Assembly (NCBI RefSeq): GCF_000162875.1
Contig: NZ_GG700631.1
Location: 48,258-112,257, forward strand
DNA: 64,000 nt
Reading direction: 5' to 3'
From: Slackia exigua ATCC 700122
GTDB taxonomy: Bacteria; Actinomycetota; Coriobacteriia; Coriobacteriales; Eggerthellaceae
Shown: in pieces, positions 1-8,731 of the stretch
Position numbering within the stretch: position 1 is the first letter of the stretch
Layout of the letters: the number at the start of each line of letters is the position of its first letter
Made by a program: the position numbers and the translations under genes
The notes under the pieces: model-generated
Told to the model about the DNA's origin: nothing
Seen by the model: only the letters and a program-made list of their open reading frames with translations
The model's database searches: none

Positions 1-894
1 GAGGGCCGCGTCGGGCCGCGGGCCCGCGGCCCAGCCGGCGGGCCTGCCGTCGAAGCAGTCCACGACGGCGCTCAGGTAGGCCTTCGAGCCGCACGGCAGG
101 CGGAACTCGGTGATGTCGGTGAGCCACAGCTCGTCGGGGGAGTCGGCGCGGAAGTCGCGCCCGACCAGGTTGGGAGGGGCCTCCGAGATCTCCCCGGCGT
201 AGGAGCTGTAGCGCCTGCGGCGGCGCCTCGCGTAGACGGCCCCGACGCCCTCCTCGCGCATGATGCGGCGCACGACCTTCTCCGAGACGAGGATCCCCCG
301 CCGCCTCAGCCGGGCCCATATCACGCGGTAGCCCCAGGCCCGCCTCCCCTCCTCGGACAGGGAACGGACCTCGCGCCTCAGGTCGGCGTACTTGTCGCGC
401 CCGAGCCTCGCCCTGTGGTACTCATAGGAGCTCTTCGATATCCTCAAGAAACCGGTGATCGAGCGGAGGGGCAGGCCGGTCGCCCGCCTCAATCTCTCGC
501 CGAGCTCGCACTTGCTCCTGTTCGAGATCGAAGCCGGGTCCCACCCGCCCGCTTTTAGGTCGGCCAACACCGCCCTGAGCAGCAGGTTCTCTATCTGGGC
601 AGGCTCAAGGCCCGCCAGCGGCCCGCTCCTCGGCGGCTCGTAGGTCCCCTTCTCGCGCTCGCTCGGCCCCATCGCGGCATCCTCCTTCGGCGCAGGCTTC
701 GCTTCCCCCGTCGGCAGGATCCTACCACGCCGGCCCTGGAGCCTGAGCGGGACGCCGCGGTCGTGCGGAAGCCTTCCGGCCGCCCAGTTTCCCACGCTCA
801 CGCGACCGACGCCGGCGATCGCGGCGGCCTCGGCCTGCGTCATGCCCTCCTCGAGCGCCCACAGCGCCAGCTCGACGACCTTCCTGTCGTACAT
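1..894 (-). CDS. IS3-family transposase, single fused frame, C-terminus missing
   Basis: This is a DDE transposase of the IS3 group, which cuts and joins DNA ends during transposition. The frame is open for 298 codons from an ATG at 894 to the left edge. Residues 1-45 form a helix-turn-helix region (starts MYDRKVVELAL, with TQAEAAAIAGV). Further on come the HTH_21-like region (YRVIWARLRRRG, VSEKVVRRIMREEGV) and the integrase core with WLTDITEF, holding the first catalytic Asp, and AVVDCFDGR, holding the second. The third catalytic residue, Glu, should lie beyond the edge. Classical IS3 elements split orfA and orfB by a -1 frameshift; here both parts sit in one frame without a stop, as in some actinobacterial relatives. 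A GGAAGGGG sequence just upstream of the ATG can serve as ribosome binding site. Confidence 0.85.
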   Translation of the reverse strand, partial: MYDRKVVELALWALEEGMTQAEAAAIAGVGRVSVGNWAAGRLPHDRGVPLRLQGRRGRILPTGEAKPAPKEDAAMGPSEREKGTYEPPRSGPLAGLEPAQIENLLLRAVLADLKAGGWDPASISNRSKCELGERLRRATGLPLRSITGFLRISKSSYEYHRARLGRDKYADLRREVRSLSEEGRRAWGYRVIWARLRRRGILVSEKVVRRIMREEGVGAVYARRRRRRYSSYAGEISEAPPNLVGRDFRADSPDELWLTDITEFRLPCGSKAYLSAVVDCFDGRPAGWAAGPRPDAAL

Positions 895-955
895 GCGGAC
901 CCCTTCCCGGACCTTCGCGGTCCAACTTTTTGTCCGCATCCCCGAACTTAAGAAA
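1..955 (-). mobile_element. IS3-family insertion sequence, partial (runs off left edge)
   Basis: The stretch holds a transposase gene whose 5' end lies at 894, plus about 60 bases of upstream non-coding DNA that probably contain the IS terminal repeat near 925-955. The outer boundary is uncertain because the other end is outside the window, so the terminal inverted repeats cannot be paired. The IS lies just beyond the terminator of the adjacent cell-wall protein gene. Confidence 0.6.
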
Positions 956-1077
956 TTCGGCATCAGCGACAAGAAGGAGCAACAGAGAGACAGGCGAAGA
1001 GCGACAAGGAGACAGAGAGTGCAACTTGGCTGCAACGTTTTCGATGCTGCATCCGTACCATAGGTTCTGCAAGAAGA

Positions 1078-1108
1078 GGGGGCTCCGGACGAATCGTCCG
1101 GAGCCCCC
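1078..1108 (-). terminator. Strong hairpin terminator of the Cna-B protein gene
   Basis: Two 15-base arms (1078-1092 and 1094-1108) are perfectly complementary and GC-rich, 62 bases after the stop codon of the adhesin gene. On the minus strand the hairpin is followed by TCTTCTT, so it fits a rho-independent terminator with a weak T-tract. It separates the adhesin from the IS. Confidence 0.8.
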
Positions 1109-1170
1109 TCGCATGACGCGTCTCCGTCAGGCGCGGGCAGCGGCGTCAGGCCCCTGCGGGCCGCGCCGGG

Positions 1171-4100
1171 CTATTCAGCCCTGCGCCCGCGGAAGGCGAG
1201 GCCGAGCAGGCCTAAGGAGAGCAGGCCCGCGAGGCCGGCCCCGAGCGCCATGGCGCCCGTGCCGTCGCCCGTCTTCGGCATGGCCTTCTTGCCGCCGCCG
1301 GGGGCGGGCGCCTTGGGCTTCTCGTCCTTGGTGTTGGTGACGGTGAAGCCCTTGGAGGCGTCGCCCGTGACCTTGGAGGAGTAGCCCTCCACGGCGTCCT
1401 CGGCCACGGTGTAGGCGATCCTCTTGCCGTCCTTGAACGCAGGCAGGCCGTCGAAGGAGCCCTTCCAGTTATTGCCGGCGTTGAGCTTGAGCGACTTGCC
1501 CGCGTCCTTGCCGTCGGCGAGCAGGCGCACCGTCACCTCGCCGCCCTCGCCGCCGACCCATTTCTTCTCGACCGGGACCGACACGGTCTCGGGCCCATGG
1601 GCGTTGGTCAGCGTGTAGCCCGCCTTGGCGTCGCCCGCCACGGAGGCCTCGTAGCCCTTCGGGACCGAAACCTCCTCGACGGTGTAGGCGACGTCCTTGC
1701 CGGCCTCCTTCATGAACAGGCCGGTCCAGGTGTGGGTCCAGTTATTGGCCTCGGAGAGCTCGACGGGCGCGCCCAAGGGCTTGCCGTCCGCGTAGAGCTG
1801 GGCCTTCACGCTCGCGGGGCGGATCCCGTCTTGGTTGTTCGCGTCGGCCCACGCCTTGGTCACGGTGACCGAGGTCTTGCCGGGCGTGTAGGAGTTGGTT
1901 ATGTCCGTGCCGTTCACCTCGGTGGCGTAGTTCGGGACCGCCTCCTCGGTCACCGTGTAGGCGTACTCGTGGCCGTCGGCGGCGTACTTGGGAAGGCCGG
2001 TGAACGAGTAGGCCCACGCGCCGGAGGCGTCGGGCGTCACCGTCCTGGAGTCGGCCTTCGCGCCGTCCCTCATCAGGTTCACGGTGATCGAGGCGGGGCG
2101 GACCCCGTCGCGGTCGTCGTCGTCGTCCCAGGACTTGGTCCCGGAGACGTCCACGGTCTCCTTGTTCGTGTTCGTGATGGTGAAGCCGGAGGCCGCGTCG
2201 CCGGCCACGGCGGTGCCGTACTTGGAGCTATCCACCCCCGACACCTCGGCCTCGGTCACCGTGTAGGCGATCTCGGAGCCGTCGGCGTTGTACTTGGGAA
2301 GGCCGTCGAAGGAGCCCTTCCAGCCGTTGCCCTCGTTCAGCTTGAGCTCCTTGCCCGCGACGGGATTGCCGTCGGCGAGCAGGCGCACGGTGACCTCGGA
2401 GCCCTTGGGCCCGACCCACTTCTTCTCGACCGGGACCTTCACGGTCTCCTTGTTGGTGTTCGTGATGGTGAAGCCGGAGGCCGCGTCGCCGGCCACGGCG
2501 GTGCCGTACTTGGAGCTATCGACCCCCGACACCTCGGCCTCGGTCACCGTGTAGGCGATCTCGGAGCCGTCGGCGTTGTACTTGGGAAGGCCGTCGAAGG
2601 AGCCCTTCCAGCCGTTGCCCTCGTCGAGCTTGAGCGATTTGCCGGTATCGGCGCCGTCGGCGAGCAGCCTGACCGTGACCTCGGAGCCCTTGGGCCCGAC
2701 CCAGTTCTTCTCGACCGGGACCTTCACGGTCTCGGTGTTCGTGTTGGTGATCGTGAAGCCGCTCGCGGCGTCGCCGTCGACGGAGCCGTCGTAGTTCGCC
2801 ACCGGGTCTTCCTTCACGGTGTAGACGATCTCGTCGGCCGTGCCGGCCTTGTACTTGCGCAGGTTGTCGAAGGTGCCCTTCCAGCCGTTGCCGGCGTTGA
2901 GCTTGAGCTCCTTGCCGGTGTCCGCGCCGTCGGCGAGCAGGTGCGCGGTCACCTCGGAGCCCTCGGGGCCGACCCACTTCTTGGTCACGTCGACGTCGAC
3001 CTTGACGGGCCTGTCGCAGATGGTCTTGAGCGCGCCGCCCGCAGGCGTGACCTCGAGCGTGTACTCCTCGTCGTTGAGCTCGTATCCGTCGGGAGGCGTC
3101 TTCTCCTTGACCTTGTAGGTGCCCTGCGTGAGGACGCCCGAGGTCACGGTGCCGTCGGCGCCCGTCGTGAGCTCGAAGGTGGTGCCGTCGGGCGCGGTCA
3201 CCGTGAACACGGCGTTCTTGAGCGGGATGGAGTTGTCGTCGCCGTCGACCTTGGTCAGCTTGATCTTGCTCGCCAGGTCGCCGCCGGCAGAGCCGCCGGA
3301 ATCGGAAGACTTATAGGAAGCGCTGAATTCCTTATGAACCGCTGACGAGTCGACGGTCAAGTTGTTCTTGAGGTTCGTGCCTTTATTGTATGTCGTCTTG
3401 TAAATAAGACGGTACTGCTTGCCGTTCACGTTCCCCAGATTGATGGTGAACGACCGGCCGTCGGGAGCTATCTGAAGCTTGTCCGACAGGTCGATCGTCT
3501 GAATCACCTTGGTGGTATCGCCGTATTCGTCAAACTCCACTTCGCGAAGCACGAAGCTGTCCGCGATATAACGCTCGTCCCCGTTGCCGCCGGACAGGCT
3601 GTCGGAAATCACCAGGTTGGGAAGATTGGCTTTCTTATGGTTGATACGCGCCCACCACTCTGCCTGATCGGCATGGCCGTACACGCTCTGACCCCACTTG
3701 GACACATATTCATCTTGGACCGGCTTAGGACCGACGACCTTCACGCCATCGCTGATCGTTTGGGAATGACCCGCCACATCGGAATTGACCGTGACCGTGA
3801 AGGTATTCTCCTTGTCCTTGGTCACCTTGTCCTTGTCGAACTGGGCGGCCAGGTACATCGTGCCCTTGACGTTGTACTTGTTCTCCGCCGCCTTGGTGAA
3901 GGTGACGTGAACCTTGCCGCCCGAATCATTCGGTCCGGGAGTGACATGGGCTTTCGCCACGACGTTCCCATCGTCGTCCGTCAAGTCGAAGTCCCGCGCG
4001 GTCGTATCGGACGGGAACCTCATGTTGTCCGGGAGGGTGATATCGAAGTAGTCGCCTTCGTGGATGTTCGTCCCGGCGGCGCTGGCGTCCCAGTCCATCG

Positions 4101-4290
4101 CGAGGTAGAACCTGTCGGAGATGAAGATCTCGTGCGCTTCGGTCTTGTCGAGATTCTGGATCTGGAACTTCGTGATGTTGACGTTCACGGGAACGCCCCC
4201 ATCGGCGAAGGCCGTCTGCAACGCACCTCCCGAAATGCAGATTCCGAGCGCCAGAACGACACTCAGCAGATAACAGAGCTTCTTCTTCAT
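1171..4290 (-). CDS. LPXTG-type cell-wall-anchored Cna-B repeat adhesin
   Basis: This is a surface protein likely anchored to peptidoglycan by a class of sortase and used for adhesion. The start chosen is the ATG at 4290 (MKKKLCYLLSVVLALGICI), which has AGGAAGG at good spacing; the frame stays open upstream to 4365. It begins with a signal peptide ending near TAFADGG, followed by an adhesin N-terminal region of about 300 residues. One SpaA-like domain (KLTKVDGDDNSIPLKNAVF) comes next, and then about seven Cna-B domains, each marked by KKWVGPxGSEVTV or similar and YTVxE. The C-terminus has an MPKTG sorting signal (non-canonical M for L), a hydrophobic helix and the basic tail RGRRAE. No sortase gene is in this window. 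The Cna-B region contains near-identical 288-bp DNA repeats, so copy number may vary. At about 1039 residues it is typical for such proteins. Confidence 0.9.
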   Translation of the reverse strand: MKKKLCYLLSVVLALGICISGGALQTAFADGGVPVNVNITKFQIQNLDKTEAHEIFISDRFYLAMDWDASAAGTNIHEGDYFDITLPDNMRFPSDTTARDFDLTDDDGNVVAKAHVTPGPNDSGGKVHVTFTKAAENKYNVKGTMYLAAQFDKDKVTKDKENTFTVTVNSDVAGHSQTISDGVKVVGPKPVQDEYVSKWGQSVYGHADQAEWWARINHKKANLPNLVISDSLSGGNGDERYIADSFVLREVEFDEYGDTTKVIQTIDLSDKLQIAPDGRSFTINLGNVNGKQYRLIYKTTYNKGTNLKNNLTVDSSAVHKEFSASYKSSDSGGSAGGDLASKIKLTKVDGDDNSIPLKNAVFTVTAPDGTTFELTTGADGTVTSGVLTQGTYKVKEKTPPDGYELNDEEYTLEVTPAGGALKTICDRPVKVDVDVTKKWVGPEGSEVTAHLLADGADTGKELKLNAGNGWKGTFDNLRKYKAGTADEIVYTVKEDPVANYDGSVDGDAASGFTITNTNTETVKVPVEKNWVGPKGSEVTVRLLADGADTGKSLKLDEGNGWKGSFDGLPKYNADGSEIAYTVTEAEVSGVDSSKYGTAVAGDAASGFTITNTNKETVKVPVEKKWVGPKGSEVTVRLLADGNPVAGKELKLNEGNGWKGSFDGLPKYNADGSEIAYTVTEAEVSGVDSSKYGTAVAGDAASGFTITNTNKETVDVSGTKSWDDDDDRDGVRPASITVNLMRDGAKADSRTVTPDASGAWAYSFTGLPKYAADGHEYAYTVTEEAVPNYATEVNGTDITNSYTPGKTSVTVTKAWADANNQDGIRPASVKAQLYADGKPLGAPVELSEANNWTHTWTGLFMKEAGKDVAYTVEEVSVPKGYEASVAGDAKAGYTLTNAHGPETVSVPVEKKWVGGEGGEVTVRLLADGKDAGKSLKLNAGNNWKGSFDGLPAFKDGKRIAYTVAEDAVEGYSSKVTGDASKGFTVTNTKDEKPKAPAPGGGKKAMPKTGDGTGAMALGAGLAGLLSLGLLGLAFRGRRAE
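2160..2735 (-). repeat. Near-identical tandem 288-bp Cna-B domain repeats
   Basis: The DNA around 2173-2340 recurs almost base for base at 2461-2628, an exact 288-bp (96-codon) offset. Both copies encode a block containing YNADGSEIAYTVTEAEV and SGVDSSKYGTAVAGD. The third-position identity suggests recent duplication or gene conversion rather than only protein-level conservation. Confidence 0.85.
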
Positions 4291-4485
4291 ACCCATCCCT
4301 TCCTCGAATGGTCGTACCTTGCACATGGCGCGCTTCCGCACGGCCACGGCCGTTGCCTGCAACACCCTGCCGACCGCCTTCCCTCAAGAAAGCGAATCAT
4401 CCTTCGGGCCGCGCAGGGAGGCGGCCCGAAGGATTATGCCCCGCCCGATGCGGTGAGAACGGGGCGTGATCTCCGCCGACTCGCA

Positions 4486-4764
4486 TCATGCCGGGATGAA
4501 CGCCCGCGGACCTCCCCTGCCGCGCCGTAAACGCCGCGTTGAGGAAGAGGGCCGGAACGACAAGATCCCGTCCGGCACGCCGGGGGCGACGGCGCTGCCG
4601 GAGATGGAGGGGGAGCAATATAGGAAAGGCGCGGAAGCCTCGGAGAAAAGTCGAAATATGCGTTGAAGAAGCGAAGGCCCGGGAACGAAGGCCGCACGCG
4701 GCGAATCCGAAGCGACGCACGCGAGCAGAACGATCGACGCGAACACGATGGCGAACGCCTTCAT
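4486..4764 (-). CDS. Small secreted or lipoprotein-like peptide, hypothetical
   Basis: A 92-residue product starts at the ATG at 4764, preceded by a strong GAAGGAGGGGG ribosome site. It opens with MKAFAIVFASIVLLACVAS, a signal-peptide-like helix with a possible but non-canonical lipobox (LLAC). The rest is proline-, serine- and arginine-rich and matches no family I recognise. It sits upstream of the adhesin gene on the same strand, after a gap of about 195 bases. The good ribosome site and signal sequence argue for a real gene; the low-complexity C-terminal part argues against. Confidence is moderate to low. Confidence 0.4.
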   Translation of the reverse strand: MKAFAIVFASIVLLACVASDSPRAAFVPGPSLLQRIFRLFSEASAPFLYCSPSISGSAVAPGVPDGILSFRPSSSTRRLRRGRGGPRAFIPA

Positions 4765-4791
4765 GCCCCCTCCTTCGCAGTAAAACAAGCG

Positions 4792-4833
4792 GCAGCCAGC
4801 CGCAACCCTTGAGAGAATCGCAGCTGGCTGCCA
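4792..4833. other. Inverted repeat between two divergent genes
   Basis: The arms GGCAGCCAGC (near 4792-4801) and GCTGGCTGCC (near 4824-4833) are perfectly complementary across a loop of about 22 bases. The element lies just upstream of the small secreted peptide gene and before the promoter of the diguanylate cyclase gene. It could be an operator or an RNA hairpin in the leader of the peptide gene. Confidence 0.5.
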
Positions 4834-4876
4834 TGCGAAAGGCCCTATAGCTTTGCGTCGCCGTCTTTCGACGGGT

Positions 4877-4904
4877 TTGCCATTATATTTGTGGGTACTA
4901 TACG
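4877..4904 (+). promoter_or_regulatory. Candidate sigma-70 promoter of the diguanylate cyclase gene
   Basis: TTGCCA at 4877-4882 and TATACG at 4899-4904 are separated by 16 bases, in a locally AT-rich stretch. The predicted transcript would start near 4911, about 100 bases before the chosen start codon at 5014. Confidence 0.45.
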
Positions 4905-5013
4905 CCATTGTTGAATGACGTACAATGTCCTCCGGAAAAATGCACAGAAATGCGCGCCGAAGCGGATCGGTATCGGCCGCCGTGCGCGTTCGATATCGGA
5001 ATCCGGGGAGTTC

Positions 5014-6360
5014 ATGGATCCATCACAGACCACGCAGCAGGGAAGCGATCCCATACGTATCCTTCTTGGCATCAATCGTCTCTCCGACTATGAACGCGGG
5101 TTCATTCTGGATTCGAACATGCATGTCGGCATCGCGTTCGCCGGCGTCCTCATGGCGCTCGAGGCGTTCATGTTCATCAACAGCTTTGCCCTCTCGAGCC
5201 GCCCTGGTGCGATCGAGCATATCGGCATCGCTTGGATCATGCATCATCGCCTCGGCTACGCGACGCAGTTCGTGAGCGCAGCCGTCCTTCTCGGCGTCAG
5301 CCTTCGTCATGTCCTGGTCCGGCCATGCAGCCACGCCGTCCAAACGTTCGCTCTTGCGCAATGCCTGGGAATCATGCTCGTGCTCGGCACGTACGCCGCA
5401 TGCGGCGATGTGTTCCGCGGAAACGGCCTCTATGCGCTGATTACCCAGATCGTCGCCCTCACCTGCATCTTCGTGATCCGTCCCGCGATCACCGTTCCCC
5501 TCACCCTCGTATCCATCGAGATATGCTTCATGTTCGCGAGCTACCGCGGCGCGCTTTCCCACGGCCTGATCGTGAACCTGAGCATGTTCTTCGCGTTCAT
5601 CGTGATCGCCGCGTGCGTGCGCTATCTGTTCGCCGTGCAGAACGCTCAGCGAAGCGAGGCGCTCCTACGGCAGTCCAAAACCGATTCGTTGACGCGCGTC
5701 GGCAACGTTCGCCTGCTCAGGGAGGAAACCCTCGAACTCGTAGGGAGCACGGCCACGATCACGATTCTCGATCTCAACGATTTCAAGTCATGCAACGATC
5801 GCTGCGGACACGACATAGGCGATCGCGTGCTTATACGCGTCGCAGACGGGCTCGTCCAATCGTTCGGGAATGAAGGACGCTGCTATCGCATGGGCGGCGA
5901 CGAGTTCATCGTGACGTCGACGACCCTTTCATACGCCGAGCAGAACGCCCGGCTGCTCAGCGCCCAGGAATTCGCGCGCAAAGCGATCGCGGACGAGGGC
6001 ATCTGCCCGAAGGACATGGATATCTCGTTCGCGTTCGGAACCATCACGAGGCACATCGCGACGACCCGAGATCTGCGCAAGCTCGAGCGCGACGTCGACC
6101 GCCTCATGTATGTGGCGAAGAAATCTGGGACGACCCCCCCCCCCAGGCTCTTGACGACAGGATCGAAGAGGGCCTTCCGCGTGCGTAATGCGAGATGGAT
6201 AATCTGGGCCCTGCGTTCCGCACGTCGAATCGCCTTTCCAACCGACGCGGATCGATGCGCGGTCCGCGGGATGCCGATCCGCAAGATGGACGCAGAAGAT
6301 TCTTCGGGATGGGTCCTGATAGGGCCTAGAAGGCGCGATACCGTCCGTATCGCTGCGTGA
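5014..6360 (+). CDS. Membrane-bound GGDEF diguanylate cyclase with poly-C tract
   Basis: The protein makes cyclic di-GMP from two GTP. The start at 5014 has GGGGAG before the ATG; the frame is open back to 4915, but that ATG lacks a ribosome site. About six membrane helices fill residues 25-210 (an uncharacterised sensor region). A GGDEF domain follows, with the active-site motif GGDEF at residues 294-298 (RCYRMGGDEFIV). The usual RxxD product-inhibition site five residues upstream is not seen. A run of 11 C at 6134-6144 falls directly after the AKKSG end of the GGDEF domain. As printed, the frame then reads an arginine-rich 70-residue tail that overlaps the converging accDA gene by 35 bases. 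With one more C it would read PQALDDRIEEGLPRA and stop at 6186-6188, which looks more natural. The tail may therefore reflect phase variation or a sequencing slip. Confidence 0.85.
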   Translation: MDPSQTTQQGSDPIRILLGINRLSDYERGFILDSNMHVGIAFAGVLMALEAFMFINSFALSSRPGAIEHIGIAWIMHHRLGYATQFVSAAVLLGVSLRHVLVRPCSHAVQTFALAQCLGIMLVLGTYAACGDVFRGNGLYALITQIVALTCIFVIRPAITVPLTLVSIEICFMFASYRGALSHGLIVNLSMFFAFIVIAACVRYLFAVQNAQRSEALLRQSKTDSLTRVGNVRLLREETLELVGSTATITILDLNDFKSCNDRCGHDIGDRVLIRVADGLVQSFGNEGRCYRMGGDEFIVTSTTLSYAEQNARLLSAQEFARKAIADEGICPKDMDISFAFGTITRHIATTRDLRKLERDVDRLMYVAKKSGTTPPPRLLTTGSKRAFRVRNARWIIWALRSARRIAFPTDADRCAVRGMPIRKMDAEDSSGWVLIGPRRRDTVRIAA

Positions 6361-8701
6361 CCAGCTCGTCGGCGGACAGGTTGGACAGGTCTTCGAGCGC
6401 GCGCTCCACGAACGCGGTGACGCCGCGCGCCGCATCCTTCGGATTCTCGTGCGCAGGAGCCGGCCCTTCGGACAGCACGTCGTCGGCCACGCCTAGATCG
6501 CGCGCCTCTTCGGCGCTCATGCGCATGACGGCGGCGGCTTCGGCGGCGCGCGAGCGGTCCTTCCAAAGGATGGAAGCGAACCCTTCGGGCGACAGCACCG
6601 AATACACCGCGTGTTCCTGCATTGCGACCCTGTTGCCCATGGCCAGCGCGAGCGCGCCGCCTGAACCGCCCTCCCCCACGACGACGCTGACGATCGGAAC
6701 GCGCAGCCCCGCCTGGGAAACGAGGTTGTCGGCGATGGCGTTGCCCTGGCCGCGTTCCTCGGATTCGGCCCCGCAGTACGCGCCCTGGGTATCCACCAGG
6801 CACACGACCGGACGTCCGAATTTCTCCGCCTGCTTCATCAGGCGCAGCGCTTTGCGATATCCCTCGGGTTGAGGGCATCCGAAATTGCGCGCGATGCGCT
6901 GCGTGAGGTCGGATCCCTTCTCCTGCCCGATGATGGTGACGGCGCGACCTCCTATCCATCCTATGCCTCCGACGATGGCGCCGTCGTCGCCGAACGCGCG
7001 ATCGCCATGCAGCTCCACGAAGCCGCGCACCATCGATGCGATGTAGAACAGCGAGGTCGGACGATGGATATTGCGGGCAAGCTGCACGCTTTCCCATGCC
7101 TTGCCGCCCGTATGCCCTCCTTCGACGGGTTTTACATCGGGAGCATCGGCCAAGCCCTGACGGCGCAGCGCGCGCTGCACGTCGTTCGCGCCGCCTGCGA
7201 TGCCGTCGAAGATCCCGCGGATGCGCCCCATCAGACCCGTCGATCGCCCCTGCGCATCATCGAGCGCCTCCCGTTCGCGCTGCACGGGCGTGCCGCAAAG
7301 CGCCGCCTCCACCGATTCGAACGTCGGCGCCTGACGGCTCCCATCGGCGCAGGGAGCAGCGGCAGGCTTTCCGCCGTCCGATGCGGCGTCGCACGCCCTG
7401 GGACGCGATGCATGGATCGCCAGGATATGGGCGAGGCGGCGACGCAGAGATGCACGCGGCACGATAGCGTCGATGAGCCCATGCGCAAGCGCGAATTCCG
7501 TCGTTTGGAAGCCTTCGGGCAAGTCCTTGCGAATCGTGTCCTGGATCACGCGCCTTCCTGCGAACCCGATGAGCGCATGGGGCTCGGCAAGGATGATGTC
7601 GCCTTCCATCGCGAACGATGCGGTCACGCCGCCCGTCGTCGGATCGGTGAGCACCGACACGTAGAGCAAACCGGCGCGCCCATGGCGCTCGATCGCCGCA
7701 GATACCTTCGCCATCTGCATGAGCGATGCCAGGCCTTCCTGCATGCGCGCACCGCCCGAAGCCGTGAAGATGACCGTAGGCAGACGATCGTCGGTCGCGC
7801 GCTCCACCGTGCGCGTGATCTTCTCCCCCACGACCGAGCCCATCGATCCCATCATGAACGACGGCTCCATGACGGCAAGCGCGACCGGCATGCCCGCGAG
7901 CAGCGCCTTGCCGCAACGCACGGCCTCGGACCTGCCGCTGCGCGTGCGCGCCCGTTCGAGCGTCGATTCGTATCCCGGAAAGTCGAGAGGGTTTCGCTCC
8001 TCGATGCCGTCGAACCATTCCTCGAACGTTCCTTCGTCGAAGACCTGGGCGATGCGTTCGTCGGAATCGAGACGATAGAGTCCCTGGCACGTCGGGCACA
8101 CGCCGCCCGCCTCCATGACGAGCGCACGGTCATGCGACAGCCCGCAGACCGGACAGGCGCTCCAGACGGGATCGCGATCGAGCGCGGCCGTCGGGTCGAA
8201 TTCGAAGCGAACCCAGATTTCGAGCGATTTGTCGTTCGCGAAGGGCGTAAGCGCAAGCGCGCCGGCCTTATGCATGATCGCGCGCGCGAGAGGGCTCACG
8301 CAGGCGTCGCGATGCGCGAAGAGCACCGTTTTCGCGCCGCTTTCGGCAAGCGCGGATTCGAGGCAGCATTCGTTCGAGAACAAGCGCTCGTCGAACGCTT
8401 CCCCGATGACGCACGGCTCGGCGATGCCCCCGTAGGTGAACGCCTTACGCTTGTCGGCGGTCGCCGTGGCGAAGACGGCATCGGCGCCCGCCTTCTTGCA
8501 GGCACGCGCAACGGCCTTGGCGGCATTGCCGAAACCGACGATGAGCACGCTGCCCGAGCCGGGAGCGGCAACGCTTGAAAGCCGATAGATGACCTGGGCG
8601 CGAGGTTCCCTACCCTCGACGGACACCGCGACGGCGGATGCGTCGCGCGCACCCTGGCCGTCGAGGGCTATGGTTACGTAATCAGTGCGATTCGATGCCA
8701 T
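6326..8701 (-). CDS. accDA: Fused acetyl-CoA carboxylase carboxyltransferase (AccD-AccA) with N-terminal biotin-carboxylase-like domain
   Basis: This protein transfers the carboxyl group from carboxybiotin to acetyl-CoA to give malonyl-CoA, the first committed step of fatty-acid synthesis. The 791 residues hold the beta subunit first, with zinc ribbon cysteines 183, 186, 202 and 205 and crotonase-fold motifs (FTASGGARMQEG, DPTTGGVTASFA). The alpha subunit follows from about residue 535 (RPTSLFYIASM, DTQGAYCGAESEERGQ, GEGGSGGALALA). Bacteria usually make these as two proteins. Residues about 50-147 do not belong to either subunit; VLIVGFGNAAKAVARACKK with later TADK and CVIGEA resemble the pre-ATP-grasp N-domain of biotin carboxylase. 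GAAGGAAG precedes the ATG. It is the last gene of the fatty-acid operon; accB and accC are not in the window. Confidence 0.92.
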   Translation of the reverse strand: MASNRTDYVTIALDGQGARDASAVAVSVEGREPRAQVIYRLSSVAAPGSGSVLIVGFGNAAKAVARACKKAGADAVFATATADKRKAFTYGGIAEPCVIGEAFDERLFSNECCLESALAESGAKTVLFAHRDACVSPLARAIMHKAGALALTPFANDKSLEIWVRFEFDPTAALDRDPVWSACPVCGLSHDRALVMEAGGVCPTCQGLYRLDSDERIAQVFDEGTFEEWFDGIEERNPLDFPGYESTLERARTRSGRSEAVRCGKALLAGMPVALAVMEPSFMMGSMGSVVGEKITRTVERATDDRLPTVIFTASGGARMQEGLASLMQMAKVSAAIERHGRAGLLYVSVLTDPTTGGVTASFAMEGDIILAEPHALIGFAGRRVIQDTIRKDLPEGFQTTEFALAHGLIDAIVPRASLRRRLAHILAIHASRPRACDAASDGGKPAAAPCADGSRQAPTFESVEAALCGTPVQREREALDDAQGRSTGLMGRIRGIFDGIAGGANDVQRALRRQGLADAPDVKPVEGGHTGGKAWESVQLARNIHRPTSLFYIASMVRGFVELHGDRAFGDDGAIVGGIGWIGGRAVTIIGQEKGSDLTQRIARNFGCPQPEGYRKALRLMKQAEKFGRPVVCLVDTQGAYCGAESEERGQGNAIADNLVSQAGLRVPIVSVVVGEGGSGGALALAMGNRVAMQEHAVYSVLSPEGFASILWKDRSRAAEAAAVMRMSAEEARDLGVADDVLSEGPAPAHENPKDAARGVTAFVERALEDLSNLSADELVTQRYGRYRAF

Positions 8702-8731
8702 GATACTTCCTTCAAACCTACCGAACGGCCG

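Noticed and set aside
1597-3345. A 582-codon open frame opposite the Cna-B adhesin
   Set aside because: Its product is a Gly/Val/Arg-rich mirror of the repeat DNA, lacks a ribosome site and matches no family. It is a by-product of high GC and repeated sequence.
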